From contig NZER01000003.1 of assembly GCA_002690445.1 (NCBI GenBank), positions 7,260 through 24,444 of the forward strand: DNA of 17,185 nt. The letters are read 5' to 3'. How positions within the stretch are numbered: the first letter of the stretch is position 1; each line of letters begins with the position of its first letter. The notes under the pieces were generated by a model. The model was given only the letters and a program-made list of their open reading frames with translations. It had not been told where the DNA came from and searched no databases. The DNA comes from Candidatus Pacearchaeota archaeon (GTDB taxonomy: Archaea; Nanoarchaeota; Nanoarchaeia; Pacearchaeales; GW2011-AR1). This document shows, in pieces, positions 6,085 to 13,418 of the stretch. A program made the position numbers and the translations under genes.

Positions 6085-6383
6085 CTTTTAAAATAATCCC
6101 CAAATCTCTTTTGTGCTGCTCTCGCATCAAATCCTCCACCTGCACTGACAGGTTTAAGTCCAGCCCTTAATCCATCTAAAAATGCAGCTCTCAGTCCTGG
6201 TGCATTAAAACTTGATATATTCCTATCAATAAGCTTTACATTATCATTAACCATCGAATATATTTTTGCTAACTTAAGCTCTAGTTTTTTAGCGGCTTTC
6301 ATATCTTTATCTGCTGCTGAATCTTGTTCTTTTAACAGTTCTTCTTTAATTATTTCTTTGAGTTGTGATTTCGTTAAATTCAT
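6081..6383 (-). CDS. Tagged small protein, 100 aa
   Basis: The tag MNLTKSQLKEIIKEELLKE|Q has LKE at residues 17-19. The cargo starts with an alanine/lysine helix (AADKDMKAAKKLELKLAKIY), a second helix with asparagines, and an alanine/glycine-rich region (APGLRAAFLDGLRAGLKPVS, AGGGFDARAAQKRFGDYFKR). The ATG at 6383 has AGGA upstream. It is the second gene after the protease. No family is recognised. Confidence 0.7.
   Translation of the reverse strand: MNLTKSQLKEIIKEELLKEQDSAADKDMKAAKKLELKLAKIYSMVNDNVKLIDRNISSFNAPGLRAAFLDGLRAGLKPVSAGGGFDARAAQKRFGDYFKR
6341..6383 (-). repeat. Tag-encoding repeat copy 7 (43 bp)
   Basis: First 43 bases of the gene at 6383; near-identical to copy 6, 299 bases away. 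Confidence 0.75.
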
Positions 6384-6393
6384 TTATAGTTTC

Positions 6394-7449
6394 CTACGAT
6401 ATTATTTGATTAACTAGTTTTTTAACAGTAGAGTTATCTATATCTTTTTTAATCTGTTCTACTAAAGGCTGTTTAGATTTTTTCTTTATAATACTCGGTT
6501 TATTTACCTTTTTTTGTGAAATACCATATACTTCACTTACATATTTTTTAAACCCTACATTTTTAATTATTGATTCATCTTTATACCAATCATCTTTATC
6601 ATATTCATCACCTTCCTCATCTGAATACCAAGTTTCGCCTGGAACTAGTTCATCATCTGATTCTTCTTCCGCGTCAATCTCTGCCTCTATATCCATCTTT
6701 GTCATTTGTAATTCTCTCCATTGACTCAGAAGCTCTCTATCCTGAGCGTCCAACTTTTTAAGATAATCCGTACTGATACCACCCATTCCTGATGAGGTCA
6801 TATATTGTTTTAAAATCCTACGTTGGTCCTCTTTTTCTTCTATTTCTTTATCTATTTTTTCTAAACGAGCTTCAGGTGAATCACTTGGTTTTTCACCGCC
6901 TTCTGGTTCATCGCTTGGTTTTTCCCTTGGTTCTTCTTGTGAAGTTACAGAATCTGCCGGTAGTTGTATTACATTATGATCATTATTCCAGCTGATAACA
7001 TATTCCATACCTCGTTCAGTATGTTTAACATCTATAACTTCTCCATCTGGTATTTCCTGTTGTTTTCCTGTAAGTCCCTTCCAGCTTGCGGTAACTTTAG
7101 TACCTTTTTCTAATTCTTCTCCTGGCTCATCCGTTCCCATAAACTTTCTCGTATAATCTTTTCCTGTTTCGGAATCTTCATCATCAAACGGATCAGCAGC
7201 TATTTTTGTCATTTTGGGTTTAGGTTTTTCTTCGGGTGGGGCTTCTGGTTTAGCTCCTTTTTGCTGAGCTAATTCTTTTTCTGCTTCTTCTCTATCAACT
7301 TCCTCATATCCCCCCTGGTTAACAGCTTTTTCCCAATTATCTTTATCGGTAAACACACTAATTTGTTTGCCTTTAGGGTCTCGAGCATAATATCTTTCTT
7401 CTTCAGAGATAAGCTCTTTTAAATCAATCAATCCAGATAATCTAATCAT
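6394..7449 (-). CDS. Acidic 351-aa protein after the protease, scaffold/core candidate
   Basis: It begins MIRLSGLIDLKELISE|EERY, a tag-like start with ISE at residues 14-16. Residues 16-62 form a module (YYARDPKGKQISVFTDKDNW and on to EKELAQ) that is also present in the large fusion protein at 16547-16687; ungapped, 35 of 47 residues are identical. A Pro/Glu/Lys linker follows, then PFDDEDSE, a small strand-rich domain (KVTASWKGLTGKQQEI, GMEYVISWNNDHNVIQL), a coiled coil (about 190-265) and a very acidic stretch ending in DEYDKDDWYKDES. The C-terminus is basic. In T4 the gene after gp21 is the scaffold gp22, which is also acidic and helical. Position and composition make a scaffold or core role plausible, but I cannot show homology. 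GGGAG precedes the ATG at 7449. Confidence 0.65.
   Translation of the reverse strand: MIRLSGLIDLKELISEEERYYARDPKGKQISVFTDKDNWEKAVNQGGYEEVDREEAEKELAQQKGAKPEAPPEEKPKPKMTKIAADPFDDEDSETGKDYTRKFMGTDEPGEELEKGTKVTASWKGLTGKQQEIPDGEVIDVKHTERGMEYVISWNNDHNVIQLPADSVTSQEEPREKPSDEPEGGEKPSDSPEARLEKIDKEIEEKEDQRRILKQYMTSSGMGGISTDYLKKLDAQDRELLSQWRELQMTKMDIEAEIDAEEESDDELVPGETWYSDEEGDEYDKDDWYKDESIIKNVGFKKYVSEVYGISQKKVNKPSIIKKKSKQPLVEQIKKDIDNSTVKKLVNQIIS
7264..7404 (-). repeat. YYAR/VFT module, copy in the 351-aa protein
   Basis: Encodes residues 16-62 of the 351-residue protein. It is paralogous to 16547-16687; both are followed by a charged linker and a KPK[M/L]TKI..[D/N]PFD motif. Confidence 0.7.
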
Positions 7450-7451
7450 TT

Positions 7452-8075
7452 TTATGCTCCCTGCATAATATCATTAATTATAGATTCTACTTTACACCAT
7501 TTACCACACGTTCTTTTAGTAGAATTTACAGATTCATTCATTGGACGCATAAATGCCCCTTGAGTACTTGGATTACTAACAAAATCAAATGCTATTAATT
7601 CAAAATCTGGTTGAACTTCAACTGTTTCTATATCATCACCGTCACCTTCACTAATTTCTTTAACAGATCCTAAGCCGCGAGATGAAATACCAAGCTTTAT
7701 ACCAGCTTTAAATAATTCTTTTAAAATATTACCACTCGGAGTTCCTAATACCTCAACAGTACCCATTAAATCACTAGAATCCCAATGCATTTCAAGAATA
7801 TTATGTGAAGCATTTTGTAAATTAACCACAGAAGAGTCTGGATGATCAAGTTCTCCTAAAGCTCTTCGTTCTTTAATTTGAGTTCCCGCATATTTTTTAG
7901 CCTCTCTTATCAAAACTTCTCTAGGATATATTCTTCCATTTTGATTTTTCGATCCAGCTCGTTGAAGAACGCCATTAACAATAAGTCGTCCATTATTTTT
8001 TTTCAACGATTCATTGATTTGTTGCGGAGTTACTTCAAATGGAATATAATCAACTAATAATTGTCTACTTTCCAT
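7452..8075 (-). CDS. gp21: T4 gp21-type prohead protease
   Basis: This is a 207-residue serine protease of the T4 prohead endopeptidase type, which matures the prohead by cutting scaffold, shell and internal proteins after I/L-x-E. Visible family motifs, numbered from the chosen start: NGRIYP (46-51), ALGELDHPD with the probable catalytic His78, and LGISSRGLGSVKE with the probable catalytic Ser131/132. The FDFVSNPSTQGAFM segment (164-176) is also typical. T4 gp21 is of similar size. I chose the ATG at 8075 because GGGGAGGA lies five bases upstream and the start overlaps the previous stop (TAATG). A longer in-frame start at 8135 lies inside the upstream gene. The C-terminus has a Cys-x-x-x-Cys (CGKWC). 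Its likely substrates start with the very next gene. Confidence 0.93.
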   Translation of the reverse strand: MESRQLLVDYIPFEVTPQQINESLKKNNGRLIVNGVLQRAGSKNQNGRIYPREVLIREAKKYAGTQIKERRALGELDHPDSSVVNLQNASHNILEMHWDSSDLMGTVEVLGTPSGNILKELFKAGIKLGISSRGLGSVKEISEGDGDDIETVEVQPDFELIAFDFVSNPSTQGAFMRPMNESVNSTKRTCGKWCKVESIINDIMQGA

Positions 8076-8374
8076 TATAATCCTCCCCGATATATGAAAG
8101 ATACATGGCCAGTCGTACCGGCCCCACCTTTCCAAGCAATAGGATTAATATTTATTCTTAAAGGACCATCAGCTGCAACTATTCCATAATCTACATACGT
8201 CCCTCCGGATTCATATAAAAATTCATATTTAGTACCATGTTCTACATTTATTATTACATAGCTGGCTCTGTCAACTTCTGCTTCTGCTGCAGGTGCTATA
8301 GCCCTTCCAAACACTGACACTTGTAGTGGTTTTGGACTTGATTTGGTATTATCATCTGAATCTGCCTGATACAT
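8075..8374 (-). CDS. Small strand-rich protein before the protease, 99 aa
   Basis: This protein is rich in Gly, Ser, Thr, Val, Tyr and Ile with alternating strands (ASYVIINVEH, TKYEFLYESGGTYVDYGIVA, HVSFIYRGGL), so a small beta-sandwich or barrel is likely. It is glycine-rich near the end (WKGGAGTTGHVSF). The ATG at 8374 has a good AGGAG-type site (sense TTAGGAGATATATA). Its stop overlaps the protease start by one base (TAATG), so their output is probably coupled. In T4 the small head-core genes 67 and 68 lie between portal and protease, but those are helical, so this is not an obvious match. A head decoration or accessory protein is possible; I do not recognise the family. Confidence 0.65.
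   Translation of the reverse strand: MYQADSDDNTKSSPKPLQVSVFGRAIAPAAEAEVDRASYVIINVEHGTKYEFLYESGGTYVDYGIVAADGPLRININPIAWKGGAGTTGHVSFIYRGGL
8081..8088 (-). promoter_or_regulatory. Ribosome binding site that fixes the protease start
   Basis: Sense-strand GGGGAGGA ends five bases before the ATG at 8075. It lies within the last codons of the upstream gene and argues against the longer start at 8135. Confidence 0.75.
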
Positions 8375-8389
8375 TATATATCTCCTAAA

Positions 8390-8710
8390 TTACGCCCAAG
8401 AAGTACGTTTTATCCAAATATCTCTTAAAATTGACGCTACTTGTTTGCGTATAAATTGCTTTAAAAAAGCTAAATCTTGTTTATCAATATTTTCTTTTAC
8501 TAGTTCATAACCAGTCGCTTTTAACGCTGGTTTAAGTTTTTTTTTTCTTTTTTCTTCATCATCAGCAAAAGCATATGGTGTACTATATCCTTCAACATCA
8601 CCTGTTGTGGTTATCTCATCTATATCGTCGTCTTCTTCAATATCCCGATATTCTTTATAATATAATTCACGTATAAAAGCCCTTAGCTTAATTTCAAAAT
8701 TTTTATCCAT
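8390..8710 (-). CDS. 106-aa protein with TTGDVEGYSTPYAF motif
   Basis: A charged N-terminal helix (IKLRAFIRELYYKEYRDIEE) is followed by an acidic run, then DEITTTGDVEGYSTPYAFAD (residues 31-50), a lysine-rich stretch, and a C-terminal helix DLAFLKQFIRKQVASILRDI (79-98). I recall the TGDVxGYxTPxAF pattern in small proteins of other marine T4-like phages, of unknown function. The two amphipathic helices have the same L-K/R-x-F-I-R spacing and resemble the tags further left. It overlaps the upstream gene by eight bases. Its place between portal and protease matches where T4 encodes prohead core proteins gp67/gp68, so a core role is a reasonable guess. Confidence 0.65.
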   Translation of the reverse strand: MDKNFEIKLRAFIRELYYKEYRDIEEDDDIDEITTTGDVEGYSTPYAFADDEEKRKKKLKPALKATGYELVKENIDKQDLAFLKQFIRKQVASILRDIWIKRTSWA

Positions 8711-9566
8711 TTTTCTTTAATTCTTTTATTAACTCATAATATCGCATCATTTGAATTACTGCAGAATCTTTAACATTGTTTGATTTATTCGAACCACAAA
8801 ATTTTTCTGTTGATTTAATCGCTTCTGTTAATTTGATTCTTGTAACTTTATCATCAACCTTTTTACTGTATGTTCTCAAATGAGTTTTAATTTTTGGTAT
8901 TTCTTCATTAATATAGTCTTTTATAGAATTTACATTTGAAACATTGTTAATATATACCTTAAGAAGATTTTTTTGATTACCATCGAGATACGAATATTTT
9001 TGATTAAATTTTTCTAATAAAATTCGATATGAAATAATTCGCAAATCTTCATCATCTGGTAATTTTGGTCCTATAGTCTCTGAAAGTTTAATATTTTCCT
9101 TACTAGTTATATTTTCAATTAAATTAAAATGCGTTTCTGTTTTTTCCTCCGGAGATAGATCAGCTTCATGTTCAAATATTTTGTATATTGAAGCATACAT
9201 TTTATAGTTAGGAACTTTTGAAGAAAGAAATTTATTTAAGTCATATTTATTTTTTATTTCTTTAATAAGATTAAATTTTTCTCTACGTAATTGAGAAATA
9301 TTTAACCCCCTTCTTAATTTAAGTACTTCAGAAATAAAAAATTCTGCTTTTTTGTCACTATTAAATTTTTTATTGATTAAAATGTTATACAGAGCTCTTT
9401 CTTTTCCTAACTCAGTTTTTTCATTCAATCGTCTTTTAATAATATCAACCGCAGTACTTTCTTCTTTTTTACTAAACACATCTGCTGTTACTTGCCTTAG
9501 TAAAAACTCAAAAAGCAAGCCAGTGTTACGAATTTTATTATGTTTTACTCTTCTATTGTGCTTCAT
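8703..9566 (-). CDS. 287-aa helical protein downstream of the portal
   Basis: This lysine-rich, almost entirely helical protein starts MKHNRRVKHNKIRNTGLLFE, continues with FLLRQVTADVF, and has no visible catalytic motif. The N-terminal KxRNTGxLFExLxRQ pattern seems shared with unknown proteins next to portal genes in other marine T4-like phages (recollection, unverified). I chose the ATG at 9566 because GGAG lies eight bases upstream; the in-frame ATG at 9599 sits in a palindrome and has no such site. It follows the portal by a 68-base gap with an inverted repeat. A prohead core, portal-associated or assembly role would fit the position. The family is not identified. Confidence 0.7.
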   Translation of the reverse strand: MKHNRRVKHNKIRNTGLLFEFLLRQVTADVFSKKEESTAVDIIKRRLNEKTELGKERALYNILINKKFNSDKKAEFFISEVLKLRRGLNISQLRREKFNLIKEIKNKYDLNKFLSSKVPNYKMYASIYKIFEHEADLSPEEKTETHFNLIENITSKENIKLSETIGPKLPDDEDLRIISYRILLEKFNQKYSYLDGNQKNLLKVYINNVSNVNSIKDYINEEIPKIKTHLRTYSKKVDDKVTRIKLTEAIKSTEKFCGSNKSNNVKDSAVIQMMRYYELIKELKKNG

Positions 9567-9574
9567 AAAGATAT

Positions 9575-9578
9575 CTCC
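9575..9578 (-). promoter_or_regulatory. Shine-Dalgarno deciding the start at 9566
   Basis: Sense-strand GGAG, eight bases before the ATG at 9566. The earlier in-frame ATG at 9599 has none. Confidence 0.6.
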
Positions 9579-9593
9579 GACTCGAATACACGT

Positions 9594-9613
9594 TTTCATA
9601 TATAAATATGAAA
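9594..9613. repeat. Perfect inverted repeat in the portal 3' gap
   Basis: On the plus strand tttcatat, loop ataa, atatgaaa: an 8-bp perfect stem with a 4-base loop. It lies in the 68-base gap between portal stop and next start. There is no T-run after it on the sense strand, so it is not a typical intrinsic terminator. It shares the 12-mer atatataaatat with the gap at 14259-14270. Confidence 0.5.
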
Positions 9614-9634
9614 TTTCCTTTTTTATTAATATAA

Positions 9635-11449
9635 TTATTCTTCATTTTCAGTGTCTAATATTATTTTTTCATCCAAAAGCCCGTTATTACTTTTATTTTT
9701 ATTAAACTTTCGCTTTAATTCAGTAAGTAATCCCTCACTCTTAACAATTGTAGATCCTTTTCCAGGATATAAAGGGCTTCCGCCTTTAAATTCTCTTTTA
9801 CCATACCGTTCTCGTTCATACTTAGCTGCTTGTTTCACATCGCTAGCAGCTGCTTTACCATAATCTATCTCAGGTAATCTGGGATCTTTTTCGCTTCCGC
9901 CCCATTCACCTTTTCGAGCCATTTCAATATCTTCTTCATCACCTGCTCTCTCCCCTGTTTCAGCTGGATCATTTCCTTCCATTGAAATTTGTTCCATACG
10001 ATAAGCTTGTTTTTGATCTTCAATGATACCTTGAAATATTTCTTGTTTATCTTGATCATTCATATCAAAAATATTTTCATATACCCACTCTCTAGAAAAT
10101 AATTTATTTTCCATAGCGCTTTGTCCAATGTCTACTTGTTGTGTTAATAGTTCAAGCTTTTCCTGCTCATGAATCATAGAAGGATTTGTTAATTCAAGTT
10201 TAAAATCTAATAACTCAGCATCTTCAAACCCCTGAACGTACAAATGAACAATCGCAATTTTTTCTAGCTCTGCGACTAGAATTTTTTGAAATCTCTCAAT
10301 TGTGCGTGCAAATCGAACGTCCTCAGCAGCTAGAGTTGCTTTACTTCCTATTCCTTCTTCATACCCTAAAAATGCTTTAGGAATTTTTAAAGCAGCCATT
10401 AACTTATTTCTCAAATACTCAATATCATCAATAGCATTATCATTAGTTAACCCAGGTAATGTTTCAATTTCTGTACCGCTATCTCCACCACGAACAGGTA
10501 AGAAATAATCTTCTGTAACTGACTCAATATTATACCTAAGATTATATTCTCCTGTATCTTGATCTATAACAGGAATTTTTTTCATTTTGTTAATAATTTT
10601 TTGCATAAAATTATCAACCTCGTTAGGTGGAATATTTCCAATATCAATCTTAAAAATTCGTTTTTCGGGTGCTCTCATAATACGATGAATTAACATAGCA
10701 TCTTCCATAAGAGTTAACTGTTTCCAAACTCGCCTAGCACCTTCTAACGTTGATTTTCCATATGGGAGAAAATTTGCATCTGATAATAATCTAAAATGAG
10801 CGATTTCATAGTTTTCATACACTTTATTTCTTACTTTTGAAGTACTCATTTCAATCCCTGATTCACCTATTAATTCATACTGTACCAATTTAGGGTTACT
10901 AGGATCATGATCTTCAAGTCGAATAACATCATATGGCGATAATGGTTTAATATTAATAATTCCATATTTATCAACTATATCTAACAATAAGTAAGTATCA
11001 CCATATTTAGTTAAATTACGAAGCCAAGACCATAAGTTAAATTCAATATTCATAATATCATAAAATAAATTATGTAATATTTTATGAACTTTACTATTAT
11101 CTGTCTTAATTGATAAAATTTGTCCCTCAATATTATCTATTGTACATTCATCAGAATATACATCTAGTGCTGAAGAAATAATTGGATCGCCATCCATAAG
11201 TTCATAATCTCTAAACAACTCTTGTCTTGCAACTTCATATGCATTTTTAGCATTTTGTTTTGCAGCATAACCTGTACCCCATCCTGTGTTCATTAATCTA
11301 GTATATCTATCGATAAAGTTAGATAATAAACTCATTTGCGTAAAATCAACATCTTTAACAACCAACCGATCGTCTGGTGTTTTTCTTATGACTATATTAC
11401 TTCTAAATAAACGCCCTAGTCTATTAAATATATTATTACGTTCTGCCAT
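9635..11449 (-). CDS. gp20: T4 gp20-type portal protein
   Basis: This 604-residue protein forms, by family, the dodecameric portal ring at the unique capsid vertex, through which DNA is packaged and to which the neck attaches. It shows the T4-type portal layout: an N-terminal arm with FIDRYTRLMNTGWGTGYAAK, then the conserved DYELMDGDPIISSALDVYSD core, the WLRNLTKYGDTYLLLDIVDK wing segment, and the AALKIPKAFLGYEEGIGSKA region followed by a long helix (RTIERFQKILVAELEKIAIV). It is somewhat longer than T4 gp20 (524 residues) because of a charged C-terminal tail after about residue 500, which includes GLLTE. The ATG at 11449 has GAGG upstream. It lies directly after terminase, without the tail sheath and tube genes (18 and 19) that separate 17 and 20 in T4. 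Confidence 0.92.
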   Translation of the reverse strand: MAERNNIFNRLGRLFRSNIVIRKTPDDRLVVKDVDFTQMSLLSNFIDRYTRLMNTGWGTGYAAKQNAKNAYEVARQELFRDYELMDGDPIISSALDVYSDECTIDNIEGQILSIKTDNSKVHKILHNLFYDIMNIEFNLWSWLRNLTKYGDTYLLLDIVDKYGIINIKPLSPYDVIRLEDHDPSNPKLVQYELIGESGIEMSTSKVRNKVYENYEIAHFRLLSDANFLPYGKSTLEGARRVWKQLTLMEDAMLIHRIMRAPEKRIFKIDIGNIPPNEVDNFMQKIINKMKKIPVIDQDTGEYNLRYNIESVTEDYFLPVRGGDSGTEIETLPGLTNDNAIDDIEYLRNKLMAALKIPKAFLGYEEGIGSKATLAAEDVRFARTIERFQKILVAELEKIAIVHLYVQGFEDAELLDFKLELTNPSMIHEQEKLELLTQQVDIGQSAMENKLFSREWVYENIFDMNDQDKQEIFQGIIEDQKQAYRMEQISMEGNDPAETGERAGDEEDIEMARKGEWGGSEKDPRLPEIDYGKAAASDVKQAAKYERERYGKREFKGGSPLYPGKGSTIVKSEGLLTELKRKFNKNKSNNGLLDEKIILDTENEE

Positions 11450-11466
11450 TTTTTACCTCATTTATT

Positions 11467-13056
11467 TTATAATAACCATGTTAAATCTTCTTTTTGACCA
11501 CCAATGTCTATTTCCCATTGATTATCTTTTGGTTTTATTTTCCCTTTAGAAAATCCAGCATCATGACCTTTATTACTATTTAAAATAGATCCCAACATTG
11601 CTCGTTGTAAATTATCTTTTTCTTTTTTCAACCTTAATGCTGTATCTCTAACCCATAAAGCAATTGCATATGCTATAACTAAGTCATCATTATAACCACT
11701 CATAGCTTCTGCTTTATTATTATTATATATAAATACAAACAATTCTTCTATTAGTCGAGCTGAATTAATTTTAACAAGTTTTTCCCGTATATACTCTTCC
11801 ATTTTTGCAACAATTAATGGTCTTGTCTTTATTGTTGTTGAAAATCCAGGAACCATATTTCTATCTTGAGCTGTGTATCTATTGGATTGAAGTTGATGTT
11901 CAACATCAACATATTGTAAATCTTTAGATTGATAAAATAAATTTTTATACTCTCTATCAATTATGGTTTGAATTGTAGCCCACCCTACATTATTATTTTC
12001 AATAACTAGTAACGCATCATTATATTTTGTAGATAACTCGATTAAAAAATTTCCAAAATCTGTAGTTGAAAGTTGTCCTTTATATTCAGCTACTTGATCT
12101 AAACTTTCAACATCAAAAACTTGTGCTGCTGAATAATCAGAACCATCTCCTCTTGCAACATCAGCTACCACTAAATATTCTTTTGAATAATTAGGATAAT
12201 CCCATACCCATAAATTTTGATCTATTCCACCTTTTTCTAAAGGATCTTTTACTAAATTTTCTTTATACCATTGTAAAATTTTAGGATCAACTATTGAATT
12301 TCCAGATGATAAGAAATCAGCATCACATTCTTGAGCAGCTTTAGTCGGGCCTAAAATTCTATCTTGTTCATTTCGCCATAATTGATCTCTATCTGGATGC
12401 AAATTCCATGGCAATTCAACAAAATTAAACTGATTATCTCCATCAACTGCGCTTGTCCACATTTTATGAAACCAATTACCAACTCCATTTGGAGTACTTA
12501 TTACAACACAATTACCACCAGTTGCTAATGTCTGTTGTGATGCTGTCCATATTTCATCAATTTTGTCGATAAATGCTGCCTCATCTAAAATTAAAAGTGA
12601 TAACGCTTCAGAGCGACCTGCAGATTCATTACTTGCAATAGCTTTAATTTGTGAACCATTTGTAAACCGTAAGGATAATTTGTTATCTTCTTCAAGTTTT
12701 GTTTTTACCCAAGAGGGTAAATTTTCATACATTACTCTAACTTTAGTAACTAAATTTTTAGCTGTATCTTTTGAAGTAGCAATTACAAGAATATTTTTAT
12801 CATTATGAAATAATATTGTATATAATGAATACCCAGCAACAAGTGTAGAAATTCCAAGCTGCCGGGATTTTAAAACAATATTATATCGATTTTCAACTAT
12901 TTCTTGCAATGTTTTTTCTTGAAAATCATATAAATCAAATTTAATTTTACCCTGTTGCGGGTGCTGAATAATACAGTATTTCTTCATAAAATATACTGGA
13001 TCGCTTGCACATCTTAAGTATTCTCGTTTAATTATTTGTTTAATATTTTGACTCAT
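11467..13056 (-). CDS. terL: Terminase large subunit, T4 gp17 type
   Basis: This 529-residue DNA-packaging motor has both expected domains. In the ATPase domain, the Walker A-type loop SRQLGIST is at residues 64-71, Walker B LLILDEAAF at 154-162 (Asp158, Glu159), and the coupling motif STPNG at 187-191. In the RNase H-like nuclease domain, the acidic residues are Asp299 (VVADVARGDGSDYS), Glu353 (LLVIENNNVG) and Asp457/458 (GYNDDLVIAYAIA). It translocates DNA into the prohead through the portal and cuts concatemers. It is about 80 residues shorter than T4 gp17, mostly at the N-terminus. The ATG overlaps the upstream stop as ATGA. A small terminase subunit is not identified in this window. Confidence 0.96.
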   Translation of the reverse strand: MSQNIKQIIKREYLRCASDPVYFMKKYCIIQHPQQGKIKFDLYDFQEKTLQEIVENRYNIVLKSRQLGISTLVAGYSLYTILFHNDKNILVIATSKDTAKNLVTKVRVMYENLPSWVKTKLEEDNKLSLRFTNGSQIKAIASNESAGRSEALSLLILDEAAFIDKIDEIWTASQQTLATGGNCVVISTPNGVGNWFHKMWTSAVDGDNQFNFVELPWNLHPDRDQLWRNEQDRILGPTKAAQECDADFLSSGNSIVDPKILQWYKENLVKDPLEKGGIDQNLWVWDYPNYSKEYLVVADVARGDGSDYSAAQVFDVESLDQVAEYKGQLSTTDFGNFLIELSTKYNDALLVIENNNVGWATIQTIIDREYKNLFYQSKDLQYVDVEHQLQSNRYTAQDRNMVPGFSTTIKTRPLIVAKMEEYIREKLVKINSARLIEELFVFIYNNNKAEAMSGYNDDLVIAYAIALWVRDTALRLKKEKDNLQRAMLGSILNSNKGHDAGFSKGKIKPKDNQWEIDIGGQKEDLTWLL

Positions 13057-13418
13057 TTTATATTTCCAGCTACATACGATGATAAATATAACGTTCCAAA
13101 CCCATAAAAGAAATATAAATATTTATTTTTATACCACGCAGGTTTAATAATTTGTAGTTGTTTTTTATAAAGTTCTTCATTAACTCTTAATAATTCAATT
13201 TGTTGTTTCTGATAATTAATATATAACGAATCTAAATTTGTTTGCACATCGTATTGTAATACTAATCGTTCATATATTGCAAGTTGTTCTGTTTTTACAC
13301 TATCAGAATATTCAAGTTCTTTTATTCTATTTGCAATATTTAAAATTTGTTCATCTGTCCACGTTGTTTGAGCAAACAAAGATGAAAAAAATATTAATGA
13401 TATTAAAAAATACTTCAC
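13053..13418 (-). CDS. Signal peptide–coiled coil–TM protein (spanin-like partner)
   Basis: The N-terminus MKYFLISLIFFSSLFAQ is a typical signal peptide with a probable cut after LFA. Residues 24-92 are heptad-like coiled coil (NIANRIKELEYSDS, YINYQKQQIELLRVNEELYK). Residues about 100-118 (YLYFFYGFGTLYLSSYVAG) form a C-terminal transmembrane helix. The start is GTG (plus-strand cac at 13416-13418) and overlaps the upstream TGA as GTGA. Unlike a true outer-membrane spanin there is no lipobox cysteine, and unlike an inner-membrane spanin the anchor is C-terminal. The overlapping pair with the next gene still recalls phage lysis cassettes. Such FAQ-ending signals are common in Bacteroidota-type hosts. 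Confidence 0.65.
   Translation of the reverse strand: MKYFLISLIFFSSLFAQTTWTDEQILNIANRIKELEYSDSVKTEQLAIYERLVLQYDVQTNLDSLYINYQKQQIELLRVNEELYKKQLQIIKPAWYKNKYLYFFYGFGTLYLSSYVAGNIK

Noticed and set aside
8076..8135. Longer N-terminus of the prohead protease starting at 8135
   Set aside because: The extra 20 residues overlap the upstream gene, do not look like the family's N-terminus, and the strong ribosome binding site sits before 8075.
9567..9599. Start at 9599 for the gene downstream of the portal
   Set aside because: No Shine-Dalgarno sequence, and the ATG is inside a palindrome; the ATG at 9566 has GGAG at a normal distance.
9865..10059. Minus-strand 64-residue frame inside the portal gene
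   Set aside because: It lies in another frame fully within the portal coding sequence and has no recognisable product; treated as a shadow.
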